Shown: in pieces, positions 60,201 to 63,419 of the stretch
Position numbering within the stretch: position 1 is the first letter of the stretch
Layout of the letters: each line of letters begins with the position of its first letter
NCBI GenBank assembly: GCA_035079385.1
Contig: JAVHKY010000024.1
Location: forward strand, 310,001-374,000
Direction: 5' to 3'
Origin: Aspidiotus rigidus
Lineage: Eukaryota > Arthropoda > Insecta > Hemiptera > Diaspididae
DNA length: 64,000 nucleotides
Notes under the pieces: generated by a model
The model's input: only the letters and a program-made list of their open reading frames with translations
Database searches by the model: none
Told to the model about the DNA's origin: nothing
Made by a program: the position numbers and the translations under genes

Positions 60201-63021
60201 GCCGGTTTTTTTCGGAGGAGCATGACTTCTCTATCGATAGAGAAGGCGTAGCTCGGAACCCGATTTGGATCCGTCTGTCAAGCACAGGTCGTAGAGGTGT
60301 GGGGAATCATTTGCAATAATGGCTTTGATATGTGTCCGGTAAGTTATCCGGGTCGGGGATACCCAAAGAGGAGTGGATTAGAAGATACGGAGAAGAGGCT
60401 TGAATTCGAGATGGTAGAATGTATAGCATTCTAATGAAAGAGGTAGTGAGTTTGGGGAGCGGAGAGAAGAGGCGAAAGATAGGAGGGTTGGGAAACTGAG
60501 CTGTAGACGCGAGAAAGTTAGCGATGAGCAGTAAGGGAAGAATACCAGCCTCAGCGCAGAGCATCAAAGGCTAAACTTGTAAGGCAGCAGATCTTATTGC
60601 GTCCAGCGATTTTTGAGAGGATGTGTTAGGCTTCCTGTAGATTGGAGACCCGTAGTTCAATTCAAGGGTTAAGTAGCAAACAACGGAATGTCCACTCAGT
60701 AAAGTGATGAAGTTCCGAAAACTCCGGGATCGTGTTCTTCTTTACTAACATGAAGGGTGGTGCATGTAAATATTCATCATTTTCATTGGTTCTCTCTGCT
60801 GTGACGTAGAATTTTGTATGCACCACCCTCAAGGTTTTGTAGAACAACTCAGTTCCGGAGGGGTTTGGAGCATTATTATTTTTCAAGTGGACATACCGTT
60901 GTTTGCTACTTAACCCTCGAATTGAAAACGGATGAGAGAATTGTATAGCTGATAGAGGGGCTTGCGACTCCACTCAGTGCGAGTGTTGGTTGAATCATGA
61001 TTCTGCTACTAGGTAGACAAGCTGGACCAAAGCATATAGAAACGCTGTTCTTCAGATTTTTTTGGAGGGAATCTCTTCTATGAGAGATCGCGTGGGGAAA
61101 AAGCCCATCGTCAACTGTCCTTTCGTAGTTTTGAGGGGATTGCGAGCTATTCGAGAAAAGCGCGGGAACCTTCTGGCCAACTTTGAGAATTCGGAACAAT
61201 TTCGACTTTTAAGATTTATAGAGAGAAATATGAAGAAAATTTGATTGTTGAGCTTTATTGGGAGAAGAGGGAGGCTCGGAAATTCTAGCCATGGTCCTGT
61301 GTAAAATCATTTGGGAAAAACGTTTCTCATCTTTCCGGTGAATCGCAATTGAGGCAGAGGGTAATCGGAGGAAGTTCCTGTTTTACTTCATCAGGAATTC
61401 GAAAAAGATTCGACCATTCAACTTGATATTTGAAAAAGAAACTTGAAAAATCCGATAATTGAGTTTTATAAGTGGAGGGGTTGGAGGACTTCTACAAGTT
61501 TCAACCCTCCATCTATAGATACTGAGGGGGCTTGGGAGACTCTGTATGTACAAGGTGATCGCTAGGCCGCTCAATGATGATACCCTTCCGAAAAACAGCC
61601 GCTTTTGTAAAAACTCTCCCCGCTCTGTACGTTCATGATGTTTTCAATTCATTTCTCGCAGGATTGGTGGAGAAAAATGCAAGACGAAGGCGTCGGAGAT
61701 TCGGTTTCGTCGTTCGATGCGGACTCGTGCGGCTACCTCGAATCGGACTTCATCGATCTAACTTTAATTCCGCCTCCACCGCTTGTGACAGGACTAGTCA
61801 AGGTAGAAAAAACAATTATACCAGTTTTAACTATAATTTGAATTCTATCCTCAAGAATGAACTCATCTTCAAACTTCTTCTCTGCTCTGTCCACAGAATG
61901 AAGGATTGATCGAATCGGAAGCTCCGCCTCCGCCGTCTTTCTCGGATCATAATTCGTACTCAGCGTCTGTGGCGGAACAGCTGAAGCACGACGCTTTGCT
62001 AGGTAAGGTTCGCCTAAATTAATTACCTGCCCTTTATCTTGATGAAATCTAGTGAATTAAAGCGAAGGGACCCTACGTATAAACCGGGAAGTCAACAGGA
62101 ATTTTTATCTAGATCATTTCATGAAAAATTTACTGTAGTGTCCCCCTAAAGTATAGAAAGCTCTTGATTCCTAGGTTTAAGCTCATACAAATCTTGTGTT
62201 CCCCGTTTTCTTACCCGCAATGTACAAAGCGAGATTTTATGCGTTACTCACAGATACAGTTCTGTCAAAAAGTCTAATAAATAAAGACGGAATCATGAAT
62301 TTGGATTTGGACTCGTTTCTCGCTACCATGACCGTGCCTCCGCCAACTCCCAATATCAATACGAGCGAATTAACCACGAACGATATTTCTTCATTTATCA
62401 TACCACCTCCGCCAACCACTCAGGTAAGATCTCAACTTTAATGACCTGCAGATGTACACCGAACTTCGGCAATCTTTGACTCTATATTTTGTATTCCAGG
62501 AGGAAAAGAAGTCTCCGGCTCTAACAAACGGTCACGTGGAACCGATCGAGTGTGTTTCGGAGACGAAATCGCAACCAACGGAAATCTTCAAACCTCAGCT
62601 CAACAATAAAGAAGAGGATATTATCGAGAAAGTGATGACGAATGGCTCATCTCGGATGAAATTGCAGAGACAAGAGTCCGAAGGAACGGCGATGATGCGG
62701 AAGAAGAAAACTGCTCCTCCTAAACTGCCTCCCCGGACAGATTCGTTAAATTCGCTCAATTCGAAACGTCCGTTACCGCCTCCTCCGAGCTTGCAGGTAT
62801 GTATCGTTAAAAGATGGGTAGGATTAGGAGCTCCTCTTTATAATCCCCGTTCGACTTCGTGTTCACAGGGAACACCTTCCCAAAATATCTTCCTGGAAGA
62901 TAGTAAAGCCGCCATCGAAACGGTGCAAAAGCTAGTTGACGAGCACAAAGATATTGTCGACGAGTGTACAGCAGCTCAAGCACATGGTGGGGGTTCCAAT
63001 ATCAACGAGCAAAAATTTCAA
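14813..63021 (+). CDS. FRMPD4: FERM and PDZ domain-containing scaffold protein (FRMPD1/3/4 type), partial at both ends, 19 exons
   Basis: Nineteen exons (listed separately) join in one frame to 1058 codons with no stop, every junction having GT-AG ends and compatible phase. Approximate order by residue: WW C-terminal half 1-12; PDZ about 23-105, with the carboxylate-binding loop as GFGF and later GGPS and LLPGDQI; basic linker [13 protein letters not shown] about 155-440 with F1 (ubiquitin-like), F2 (helical, [12 protein letters not shown]) and F3 (PH-like, ending GYYRLL); then a low-complexity tail with acidic/Ser patches, several PPPP runs and PPKLPPR. This order is that of vertebrate FRMPD1/3/4, cortical scaffolds; FRMPD4 (Preso) binds PSD-95 and mGluR/Homer complexes, and FRMPD1/4 bind the TPR domain of LGN-type proteins. 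I infer a submembrane adaptor here. The first WW half and 5' exons were not found between 1 and 14812; the last exon ends on a good donor, so the tail continues beyond the window. Family assignment is firm; which paralogue is not. Confidence 0.93.
15250..15790 (-). mobile_element. R1-like LINE reverse transcriptase, downstream half
   Basis: Minus-strand reading gives [18 protein letters not shown] (near 15700), [12 protein letters not shown] (near 15625), [17 protein letters not shown] (the ADD box region), then [14 protein letters not shown] and [10 protein letters not shown]. These are RT motifs of an R1-type non-LTR retrotransposon. It is the continuation of the fragment at 21055-21520, split by the PLE nest. 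Confidence 0.75.
15850..15895 (-). ncRNA. Hammerhead ribozyme motif in PLE copy 2 tail
   Basis: On the minus strand: TTGAAGA, TGGTT-TATT-AACC stem II, GAAAG, loop CG, triplet CTT, then GTC, which can pair with GGC before the core. One core base differs (C3 is T). Confidence 0.62.
15896..17775 (-). mobile_element. Penelope-like element copy 2 (RT and GIY-YIG), 5'-truncated
   Basis: From high to low coordinates: [33 protein letters not shown] (the DKG motif), [67 protein letters not shown] (catalytic YVDD, near 16890), [18 protein letters not shown], then [18 protein letters not shown] with RVAEHL, the C-x2-C plus GIY-YIG nuclease (15930-16454), ending [12 protein letters not shown]. Only a few frame breaks, near 17257, 16985 and 16452, so relatively young. 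Tandem with copy 3. Confidence 0.93.
17859..17909 (-). ncRNA. Hammerhead ribozyme motif in PLE copy 3 tail
   Basis: Minus strand: GCGCT then CCGAAGA, stem II TGGTT...AACC, CAAAAG, loop AT, triplet CTT, then AGCGT. GCGCT pairs with AGCGT as a 5-bp stem I. U4 of the core is C and the first base of GAAA is C, so activity is doubtful. It sits exactly between the two tandem PLE copies, the usual place of the PLE pseudo-LTR. Confidence 0.62.
17910..19990 (-). mobile_element. Penelope-like element copy 3, near full-length, frameshifted
   Basis: Starts with the N-terminal PLE segment ([36 protein letters not shown]), then [123 protein letters not shown] (the YIG is changed to YKG) and [17 protein letters not shown]. 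Frameshifts separate the pieces. Same orientation as copy 2 and directly upstream of it. Confidence 0.92.
20090..20250. repeat. TAAT/TAAATAAT low-complexity tract
   Basis: About 160 bp of simple AATTAAAT-type repeat, immediately beyond the N-terminal end of PLE copy 3. It may be the remains of a tail or of replication slippage. Confidence 0.9.
20491..20546 (-). ncRNA. Hammerhead ribozyme motif with consensus core
   Basis: Minus strand: ACAA, CTGATGA (20533-20527), stem II GGG-ATAACA-CCC, GAAAG, loop TA, triplet CTC, then TTGT, which pairs with ACAA (4 bp). Farther out AGTTGC pairs with GCAACT (6 bp). All conserved core positions are present and G15.2-C16.2 closes stem III. No PLE coding sequence of this type flanks it directly. 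The best single-unit hammerhead candidate in the window. Confidence 0.72.
20830..21060 (+). mobile_element. PLE copy 4: 3' end fragment, opposite orientation
   Basis: Encodes [18 protein letters not shown] followed by a stop, the same C-terminus as copy 3, then the 3' tail. It forms the right edge of the PLE nest inserted in the LINE; the left edge is the tail of copy 2, in the other orientation. Confidence 0.85.
20964..21008 (+). ncRNA. Hammerhead ribozyme motif in PLE copy 4 tail
   Basis: GCGCT, CCGAGGA, stem II TGGTT-GTTT-AACC region, GAAAG, loop AT, triplet CTT, then GGCG, which pairs with the 5' GCGCT (one G-U). Same layout as copy 3; the core U4 is C here too, so the change is shared by the subfamily. 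Confidence 0.65.
21055..21520 (-). mobile_element. R1-like LINE reverse transcriptase, upstream half
   Basis: Minus strand reads KAPGPD (near 21400), [20 protein letters not shown] followed by [19 protein letters not shown] (21135-21326), then [10 protein letters not shown], where coding stops abruptly at about 21055. In non-LTR RTs this is followed by a segment ending in a YLSxR motif, and exactly that resumes at 15790. Together the two pieces make one RT interrupted by the PLE nest. Confidence 0.78.
21530..22095. other. Intron end, nothing recognised
   Basis: AT-rich sequence between the LINE remnant and PDZ exon b, with the acceptor pyrimidine tract at 22040-22095. No repeats or exons seen. 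Confidence 0.5.
22096..22264 (+). CDS. FRMPD exon b: second half of PDZ
   Basis: Acceptor CATGTAG, donor GTAATC (weak). Completes Arg from the previous exon and continues [18 protein letters not shown], then the PDZ helix region [16 protein letters not shown] and ends QPPLDN. Separated from exon a by a 7.1-kb intron that holds the LINE/PLE nest. Ends phase 0. Confidence 0.93.
22731..22844 (+). CDS. FRMPD exon c: basic linker between PDZ and FERM
   Basis: Acceptor TGTTTTTAG, donor GTAAGC, 38 codons, phase 0 at both ends. Encodes [20 protein letters not shown] followed by [12 protein letters not shown], the Lys-rich linker characteristic of FRMPD proteins between the PDZ and FERM domains. Confidence 0.92.
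22941..23195 (+). CDS. FRMPD exon d: FERM F1 (ubiquitin-like) lobe
   Basis: Acceptor CTGTCGCAG, donor GTTGGT, 85 codons, phase 0 at both ends. Contains [19 protein letters not shown] and [14 protein letters not shown] followed by QHFALVLEQ: the beta-grasp strands and first helix of a FERM F1 lobe. The preceding intron is only 96 nt. Confidence 0.93.
23196..23877. other. Intron sequence with decayed repeat ends
   Basis: Contains scattered 46-bp-type units (near 23740) and an end of the CAGGGAACCTG family near 23640 (TTCTACGGAGAGTTATTTCG). A short open frame at 23583 was considered as an exon and rejected. Confidence 0.55.
23878..25224. mobile_element. Probable composite element bounded by CAGGGAACCTG-family ends
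   Basis: Left end CAGGGAATCTGTTCTATG (23878-23895) and inverted right end CATAAAACAGGTTCCCTG (25207-25224). Inside are 46-bp-type units and the whole nested element 24061-24622. The last 100 bp before the right end do not mirror the left, so the two ends may come from different insertions. Confidence 0.5.
24061..24622. mobile_element. 562-bp MITE with 27-bp inverted ends and CTATGTGC arrays
   Basis: TATCGTCGTTGGATCGGAAA plus AAACCTC at the left is the exact complement of the right end. Inside, about 46-bp units with CCTCCTATGTGCAGAGCAAA and AATATTCAGGGCC repeat three to four times. TA may be the target duplication. An inverted second copy is at 47202. Confidence 0.88.
25400..26060 (+). mobile_element. 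Jockey/R1-type LINE remnant, RT fingers
   Basis: Plus-strand reading gives [43 protein letters not shown] and a decayed FRKGLNTFQ region: the SYRPI and following boxes of a non-LTR RT. Frames broken by stops. Sequence 26690-27540 probably belongs to the same element's C-terminal region and 3' UTR. Confidence 0.65.
26200..26436. mobile_element. CAGGGTGTCTACC-type MITE, left partner, one end lost
   Basis: Ends at GTAGACACCCTG (26425-26436); contains inverted GGTCAAG and CATTTTTGCTTGACC-like motifs shared with the neighbour. Its left terminus is not recognisable. Confidence 0.5.
26446..26687. mobile_element. CAGGGTGTCTACC-type MITE, ~242 bp
   Basis: CAGGGTGT at 26446 and GTAGACACCCTG ending 26687. 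Inside: TACTTGACTTTTACTTGAC at both ends. Only AATCAGATT separates it from the left partner, so a 25-bp palindrome (26429-26453) joins the two. Confidence 0.7.
26690..27540 (+). mobile_element. LINE C-terminal region/3' UTR remnant
   Basis: Resembles 48650-49220: shared ACATGACG, AGCAGTCACT, TTCACCTTC and TACGATCTCAAAT blocks in the same order. No intact frame. A GC-tract with a C-run lies at 27216-27229. Confidence 0.5.
27685..27804 (+). CDS. FRMPD exon e: F1/F2 junction
   Basis: Acceptor CGTTTTGCAG, donor GTTAGT, 40 codons, phase 0. Encodes [17 protein letters not shown] and ends TAFEYLYLQ, matching the end of F1 and the first F2 helix of FRMPD proteins. The preceding 4.5-kb intron contains MITEs and a LINE. 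Confidence 0.93.
28049..28188 (+). CDS. FRMPD exon f: FERM F2 helices
   Basis: Acceptor GTGTTGTAG, donor GTAAGT; enters phase 0 and leaves with two bases of a Glu codon. Encodes [20 protein letters not shown] then AALHIHQHA, the acyl-CoA-binding-protein-like helices of F2. Confidence 0.93.
28189..29713. other. Intron sequence, nothing firmly recognised
   Basis: Open frames at 28751-28993 and 29252-29461 (plus) have no motif I can place; 28740-29720 may be another decayed retroelement because its base composition and frame pattern resemble the LINE remnants. Confidence 0.4.
29722..31147. mobile_element. hAT-type non-autonomous element, 1426 bp
   Basis: Starts CAGTGTTTCTCAACC, ends GGTTGAGAAACTCTG (14 of 15 bases inverted). 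Flanked by a perfect 8-bp target duplication GTGTAGGC (29714-29721 and 31148-31155), the hAT hallmark. Subterminal GTGCCGC repeats at both ends; the core (29820-30640) is extremely AT-rich. No transposase. Confidence 0.93.
31190..31990 (-). mobile_element. PLE family B remnant, connector and GIY-YIG
   Basis: Minus strand: [40 protein letters not shown], then [25 protein letters not shown] sequence, a GIY-YIG nuclease start (31192-31413). Same family as 1395-3480. Stops throughout. Confidence 0.65.
32031..32640 (-). mobile_element. PLE family B remnant, nuclease end of a second copy
   Basis: [14 protein letters not shown] at 32312 matches the C-terminal half of a GIY-YIG domain (AEHL...NH). 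Its RT part is at 33496-33927, separated by the MITE 32689-33081. Adjacent to another copy in the same orientation, so tandem. Confidence 0.55.
32689..33081. mobile_element. MITE with GTCCATAAATTACGTGAGG ends, copy 1
   Basis: Left GGGGGCGTCCATAAATTACG and right CGTAATTTATGGACACCTCC are inverted repeats, with subterminal CTCACGTAATT motifs and a G-run near 32981-33000. Inserted in the PLE remnant. No coding capacity. Second copy at 47846-48262. Confidence 0.88.
33240..33990 (-). mobile_element. PLE family B remnant, RT segment
   Basis: 33496-33927 on the minus strand reads [20 protein letters not shown] (the YVDD region, catalytic Asps lost), [20 protein letters not shown] and [20 protein letters not shown], colinear with the post-YVDD part of PLE copy 2 ([21 protein letters not shown]). 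Confidence 0.68.
33991..35702. other. Intron sequence, nothing recognised
   Basis: AT-rich, with T-runs at 34500-34515, 34611-34630 and 35110-35120. No exon or element found; looks like single-copy intron DNA before FERM exon g. Confidence 0.5.
35703..35922 (+). CDS. FRMPD exon g: end of F2, start of F3
   Basis: Acceptor GCATATAG, donor GTAAGT; completes Glu and ends phase 0. Encodes [45 protein letters not shown], then YGAKCF, the first F3 strand. The preceding 7.5-kb intron holds the hAT and PLE remnants. Confidence 0.93.
37229..37437. mobile_element. ~209-bp MITE with ~35-bp inverted ends
   Basis: GGACCGCTATTAGCCGAATC then AAACCAAGCGACA at the left is mirrored at the right (TGTCGCTTGGTTTGATTTCG ... 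GGGTCC) with few mismatches. AATT lies outside both ends. No coding capacity. Confidence 0.8.
38585..39445. mobile_element. Inverted repeat pair, ~130-bp arms (foldback-like)
   Basis: Left arm about 38585-38715, right arm about 39305-39445, sharing in inverse order GAATTGGGCTTTGTC-like, TTCATCTCCATTGGATGACT and TACGCTGAACG blocks. Weaker inverted similarity extends outward to about 38440 and 40075 (GAAAATTTAGCTTTTGG-like), so the element may be about 1.6 kb. Confidence 0.72.
43789..43866 (+). CDS. FRMPD exon h: F3 strands
   Basis: Acceptor TTATTTACAG, donor GTGAGT, 26 codons, phase 0. Encodes [20 protein letters not shown], aligning with the VTLLVGPRYGISHV-type segment of vertebrate FRMPD F3 lobes. 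No exon seems to be missing between this and the previous one. Confidence 0.9.
43943..44047 (+). CDS. FRMPD exon i: F3 strands
   Basis: Acceptor TATTCTGTAG, donor GTGCGT, 35 codons, phase 0. Encodes [19 protein letters not shown] then CLVTLYVPA, the middle sheet of the PH-like F3 lobe. The intron before it is 76 nt. Confidence 0.9.
44131..44400 (+). CDS. FRMPD exon j: F3 C-terminal helix and first part of the tail
   Basis: Acceptor TGTTTCAG, donor GTGAGT, 90 codons, phase 0. [19 protein letters not shown] followed by [14 protein letters not shown] is the last F3 helix; [19 protein letters not shown] begins the tail. The next exon lies 13.0 kb downstream, across the largest intron of the window. 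Confidence 0.92.
45350..46560. repeat. Central ~115-bp tandem array of F1
   Basis: About ten degenerate units containing GTGAGAGAT, a GATCAA-type box, GGCAAATGTGC, AGAGTTGCTCGTTGTTTCAA and a CTTACC/AAAAGCTAGT block. Individual units differ at many positions, so the array is old or fast evolving. Confidence 0.8.
46715..46790 (+). ncRNA. Hammerhead-like motif inserted in the F1 array
   Basis: GTAC, TTGATAA, A, stem II GATCG-CTAGT-CGATC (perfect 5 bp, 46733-46747), GAAAC, GTT, GTAC. The two GTAC sequences form a 4-bp stem I. C3 and the catalytic G8 are substituted, so it is probably dead. Layout matches the palindrome hammerheads (GAAAC followed directly by GTN). It interrupts the repeat array as a short insert. 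Confidence 0.55.
47202..47694. mobile_element. Second copy of the 24061-24622 MITE, inverted
   Basis: Begins TATCGTCGTTGGATCGGAAA and continues as the reverse complement of the right half of the first copy (CTGATGATTTTGTGAAAAG, ATGCACATAGGAGGAATTCC). The right terminus stops at CCGAT, where it is truncated. Nested in F1. Confidence 0.85.
47846..48262. mobile_element. MITE with CTATAAATTACGTGAGG ends, copy 2
   Basis: GGGGCATCTATAAATTACG at the left, CGTAATTTATAGACGCCCC at the right. Interior mirrors copy 1 at 32689 in the opposite orientation, including CGAAATGTGTATTTTTGC. A C-run/A-run (48206-48238) lies near the right end. Confidence 0.88.
48650..49225 (+). mobile_element. LINE 3' end remnant
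   Basis: Encodes [14 protein letters not shown] (48806-49105), the conserved RTGHTRLTH motif near the C-terminus of jockey-group LINEs, followed by a short 3' UTR and an AATGAATGAAAA tail near 49217. Related to 26690-27540. Confidence 0.7.
49481..49821. mobile_element. CAGGGTGTCTACC-type MITE, ~340 bp
   Basis: CGGGGTATCTACCAGGTCAA at the left and GGTAGACACCCTG at the right, with inverted GTCAACTAA motifs inside. Same family as the pair at 26.2-26.7 kb. Contains a G-run (49719-49730). Confidence 0.75.
50458..50770. mobile_element. hAT MITE, 313 bp
   Basis: CAGTGGTCCGCAACC at 50458 and exact complement GGTTGCGGACCACTG ending 50770, flanked by the perfect 8-bp duplication GTCTAGAG (50450-50457 and 50771-50778). 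No coding capacity. Confidence 0.95.
50879..51507 (-). CDS. Candidate nested gene: signal-anchor, Ser-rich protein
   Basis: On the minus strand inside the 13-kb FRMPD intron. A reading frame starts at 51361 (ATG with a second ATG two codons on) and opens with a strong hydrophobic segment, [20 protein letters not shown], likely a signal peptide or type II anchor. It continues Ser/Arg-rich with [18 protein letters not shown] and [14 protein letters not shown] consensus donor (GTAAGT at 50953, phase 0) and an acceptor CTTTCAG suggest a 53-nt intron and a short last exon, giving about 146 aa; unspliced the frame is 179 aa. Upstream, donor 51506 (GTAAGT) and acceptor ending 51371 suggest a non-coding first exon and 136-nt intron. 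No homologue recognised; a chance ORF is possible. Confidence 0.42.
51700..53101. other. Intron sequence with inverted repeat
   Basis: 51860-51960 resembles the ~160-bp repeat of 7470 (GAAAATGTTTCGAACAAAAG, TTCCTC). 52465-52815 forms a hairpin (listed separately). Nothing else recognised. Confidence 0.5.
52465..52815. repeat. Inverted repeat, ~90-bp arms, 170-bp loop
   Basis: Left arm AAATTTCAAACTTTTGGAAT ... ATTTCTAGAAGTATTTTC (52465-52552) is inverted at 52725-52815 with scattered mismatches. Probably a short foldback MITE; termini unclear. Confidence 0.75.
53330..53830 (+). repeat. ~120-bp tandem array, left arm of F2
   Basis: Four units with AAAATTTAGCGCTGAATC, GAATAAAATTGTTC, TTCTGCGAAGCACCAAAATG, GGCCCAAAAAG and GTCAAAATTTTCCCC. 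The later units are less like the consensus. Confidence 0.9.
54520..55160 (-). repeat. ~120-bp tandem array, right arm of F2, inverted
   Basis: Five or so units of the 53330 repeat in reverse complement (CCAATTTGGGGAAATTTTG, TTTTTGGGCCCATTAACCC, TTTTTCGGACTCAGCGC). Confidence 0.9.
55495..57437. other. Intron sequence with AGTCAA/TTGACT repeats
   Basis: One CAGGGAACCTG-type end at 55704-55718. From 55990 to 56930 short inverted motifs such as GAGTCAATTTTTAGTTGAC recur with the GCTGAT(T/C)GACT box. The open frames at 56351-56728 (plus) and 56681-57126 (minus) lack motifs. Confidence 0.5.
57438..57517 (+). CDS. FRMPD exon k: tail
   Basis: Acceptor TTGCTTACAG, donor GTGAGT; enters phase 0, leaves with two bases of a Leu codon. 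Encodes [20 protein letters not shown] and TDSPRD. Unlike the domain exons this is recognised by splice sites, frame and continuity only. Confidence 0.8.
57599..58007 (+). CDS. FRMPD exon l: Ser/Gln-rich tail
   Basis: Acceptor TTGTTCCAG, donor GTTAGT, 136 codons plus one base. Encodes [32 protein letters not shown], a helical [19 protein letters not shown] with predicted coiled-coil character, TQQQQHQ, and an acidic Ser-rich block [16 protein letters not shown]. Contains a 39-nt stretch (57747-57785) bounded by GTTAGT and TTGCAG whose removal would keep the frame; I left it in the exon because 39 nt is below the usual intron minimum. Confidence 0.85.
58099..58213 (+). CDS. FRMPD exon m: tail
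   Basis: Acceptor TGATTTCAG, donor GTGAGT. Encodes [20 protein letters not shown] then [17 protein letters not shown], a short helix followed by a Ser/Thr-rich stretch with possible phosphorylation sites. Leaves with one base of an Asn codon. Confidence 0.83.
58490..59247. mobile_element. AT-rich MITE-like element with CTAGGNT...CACC ends
   Basis: CTAGGATTCACC at 58490 and GGTGGAACACCCTAG at 59247 are approximate inverses. Subterminal GTCGGTGAA/TTCACC motifs are inverted around a core (58740-59160) of nearly pure A/T. A long T-run with two C breaks lies at 58593-58638. Sits in the intron between exons m and n. Confidence 0.65.
59404..59489 (+). CDS. FRMPD exon n: tail
   Basis: Acceptor TTAATTGCAG, donor GTAAAA. 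Completes Asn and encodes [20 protein letters not shown] then SMEQQNIQ, ending phase 0. Recognised by splice signals and frame continuity. It follows a 1.2-kb intron carrying an AT-rich MITE. Confidence 0.8.
59640..61200 (-). mobile_element. Jockey-group LINE remnant
   Basis: Minus strand: [19 protein letters not shown], then [20 protein letters not shown] with AIRSAALQV (near 60620), [20 protein letters not shown] (60500-60567), and [20 protein letters not shown] (near 60000). This is the RT thumb and following region. Frames broken. Related to the LINE at 67-1390 (both carry the SLCAEAG-type box). Confidence 0.72.
60658..60924. repeat. Imperfect palindrome inside the LINE remnant
   Basis: CAATTCAAGGGTTAAGTAGC ... 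ATGTCCAC (60658-60696) returns inverted at 60887-60924 with two or three mismatches; inward the arms stay similar at a lower level up to AGGGTGGTGCAT / TGCACCACCCT. Either a small inverted-repeat insert or an inverted duplication of LINE sequence. Confidence 0.75.
61205..61661. other. Intron with decayed 46-bp-type units
   Basis: GAGCTTTATTGGGAGAAGAGGG and similar blocks resemble the reverse complement of the 46-bp unit; a CTGTTTTACTTCATC block recalls the CAGGGAACCTG family end. No exon found before the acceptor at 61661. Confidence 0.45.
61662..61802 (+). CDS. FRMPD exon o: tail with first polyproline run
   Basis: Acceptor TTTCTCGCAG, donor GTAGAA, 47 codons, phase 0. Encodes [33 protein letters not shown] and IPPPPLV. 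The preceding 2.2-kb intron contains a minus-strand LINE remnant. Confidence 0.84.
61897..62002 (+). CDS. FRMPD exon p: tail, APPPPS
   Basis: Acceptor TGTCCACAG, donor GTAAGG. Encodes [17 protein letters not shown] then [14 protein letters not shown] and leaves with one base of an Asp codon. The preceding intron is 94 nt. Confidence 0.83.
62254..62423 (+). CDS. FRMPD exon q: tail, repeated PPP motifs
   Basis: Acceptor TTACTCACAG, donor GTAAGA. Completes Asp; encodes [19 protein letters not shown] then [19 protein letters not shown], ending phase 0. The hydrophobic-IPPPP pattern repeats that of exon o. Confidence 0.84.
62500..62796 (+). CDS. FRMPD exon r: tail with SH3-type proline motif
   Basis: Acceptor TGTATTCCAG, donor GTATGT, 99 codons, phase 0. 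Encodes a charged stretch ([15 protein letters not shown]), [20 protein letters not shown] and [18 protein letters not shown] fits a class II SH3 ligand (PxxPxR), so this segment probably recruits SH3 proteins (inference). Confidence 0.86.
62869..63021 (+). CDS. FRMPD exon s: tail helix, last exon in the window
   Basis: Acceptor GTGTTCACAG, donor GTAAGA, 51 codons, phase 0. Encodes [20 protein letters not shown], an amphipathic helix, followed by [14 protein letters not shown]. The preceding 72-nt intron has no stop and a length divisible by three, so it could be retained without breaking the frame. No following exon was found before 64000. Confidence 0.78.
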
Positions 63022-63419
63022 GTAAGAAATAGGGCCAAACACACGTGTGTATGGTACTTGATCATAAAAAAAAAAAAAACCGCGGGAGCTAGCATGTTTT
63101 CTTCAGCGCGGTTATATCGATCTCAATTGTATCGAAATACCGGTTCCGGCTATTATAGGTCTAGCCTCTACTATAGGCCTAGCATACAATATATGAAACC
63201 TATTAGCTTTCAGGGGCTCTCTCGCTCCTCTCTTTTGCGCTCTTCTCCTTGGTTCAGTAGACTGTATAATATTGGGCCTGTGTAATGAAAGCCAAATCTA
63301 CTATAGCAGCCTAGTTTAGGCCCAGTTTAATGGAGTGTCCCCTTCTTAGTCCATTGTACTGTATATTAGGCATTTATAAAGAACGCTAAATACCTGAGCT
63401 ACCAGCTTTTGGGAGCGTT
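63022..63419. other. Start of intron after exon s; frame stays open
   Basis: The reading frame of exon s continues through the donor to a stop at 63283-63285, adding 87 codons rich in Tyr, Ser and Arg. The segment 63140-63320 is repetitive (TAGGCCTAG, CTACTATAG), which speaks for intron rather than coding sequence. An alternative 3' end cannot be excluded. Confidence 0.45.
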
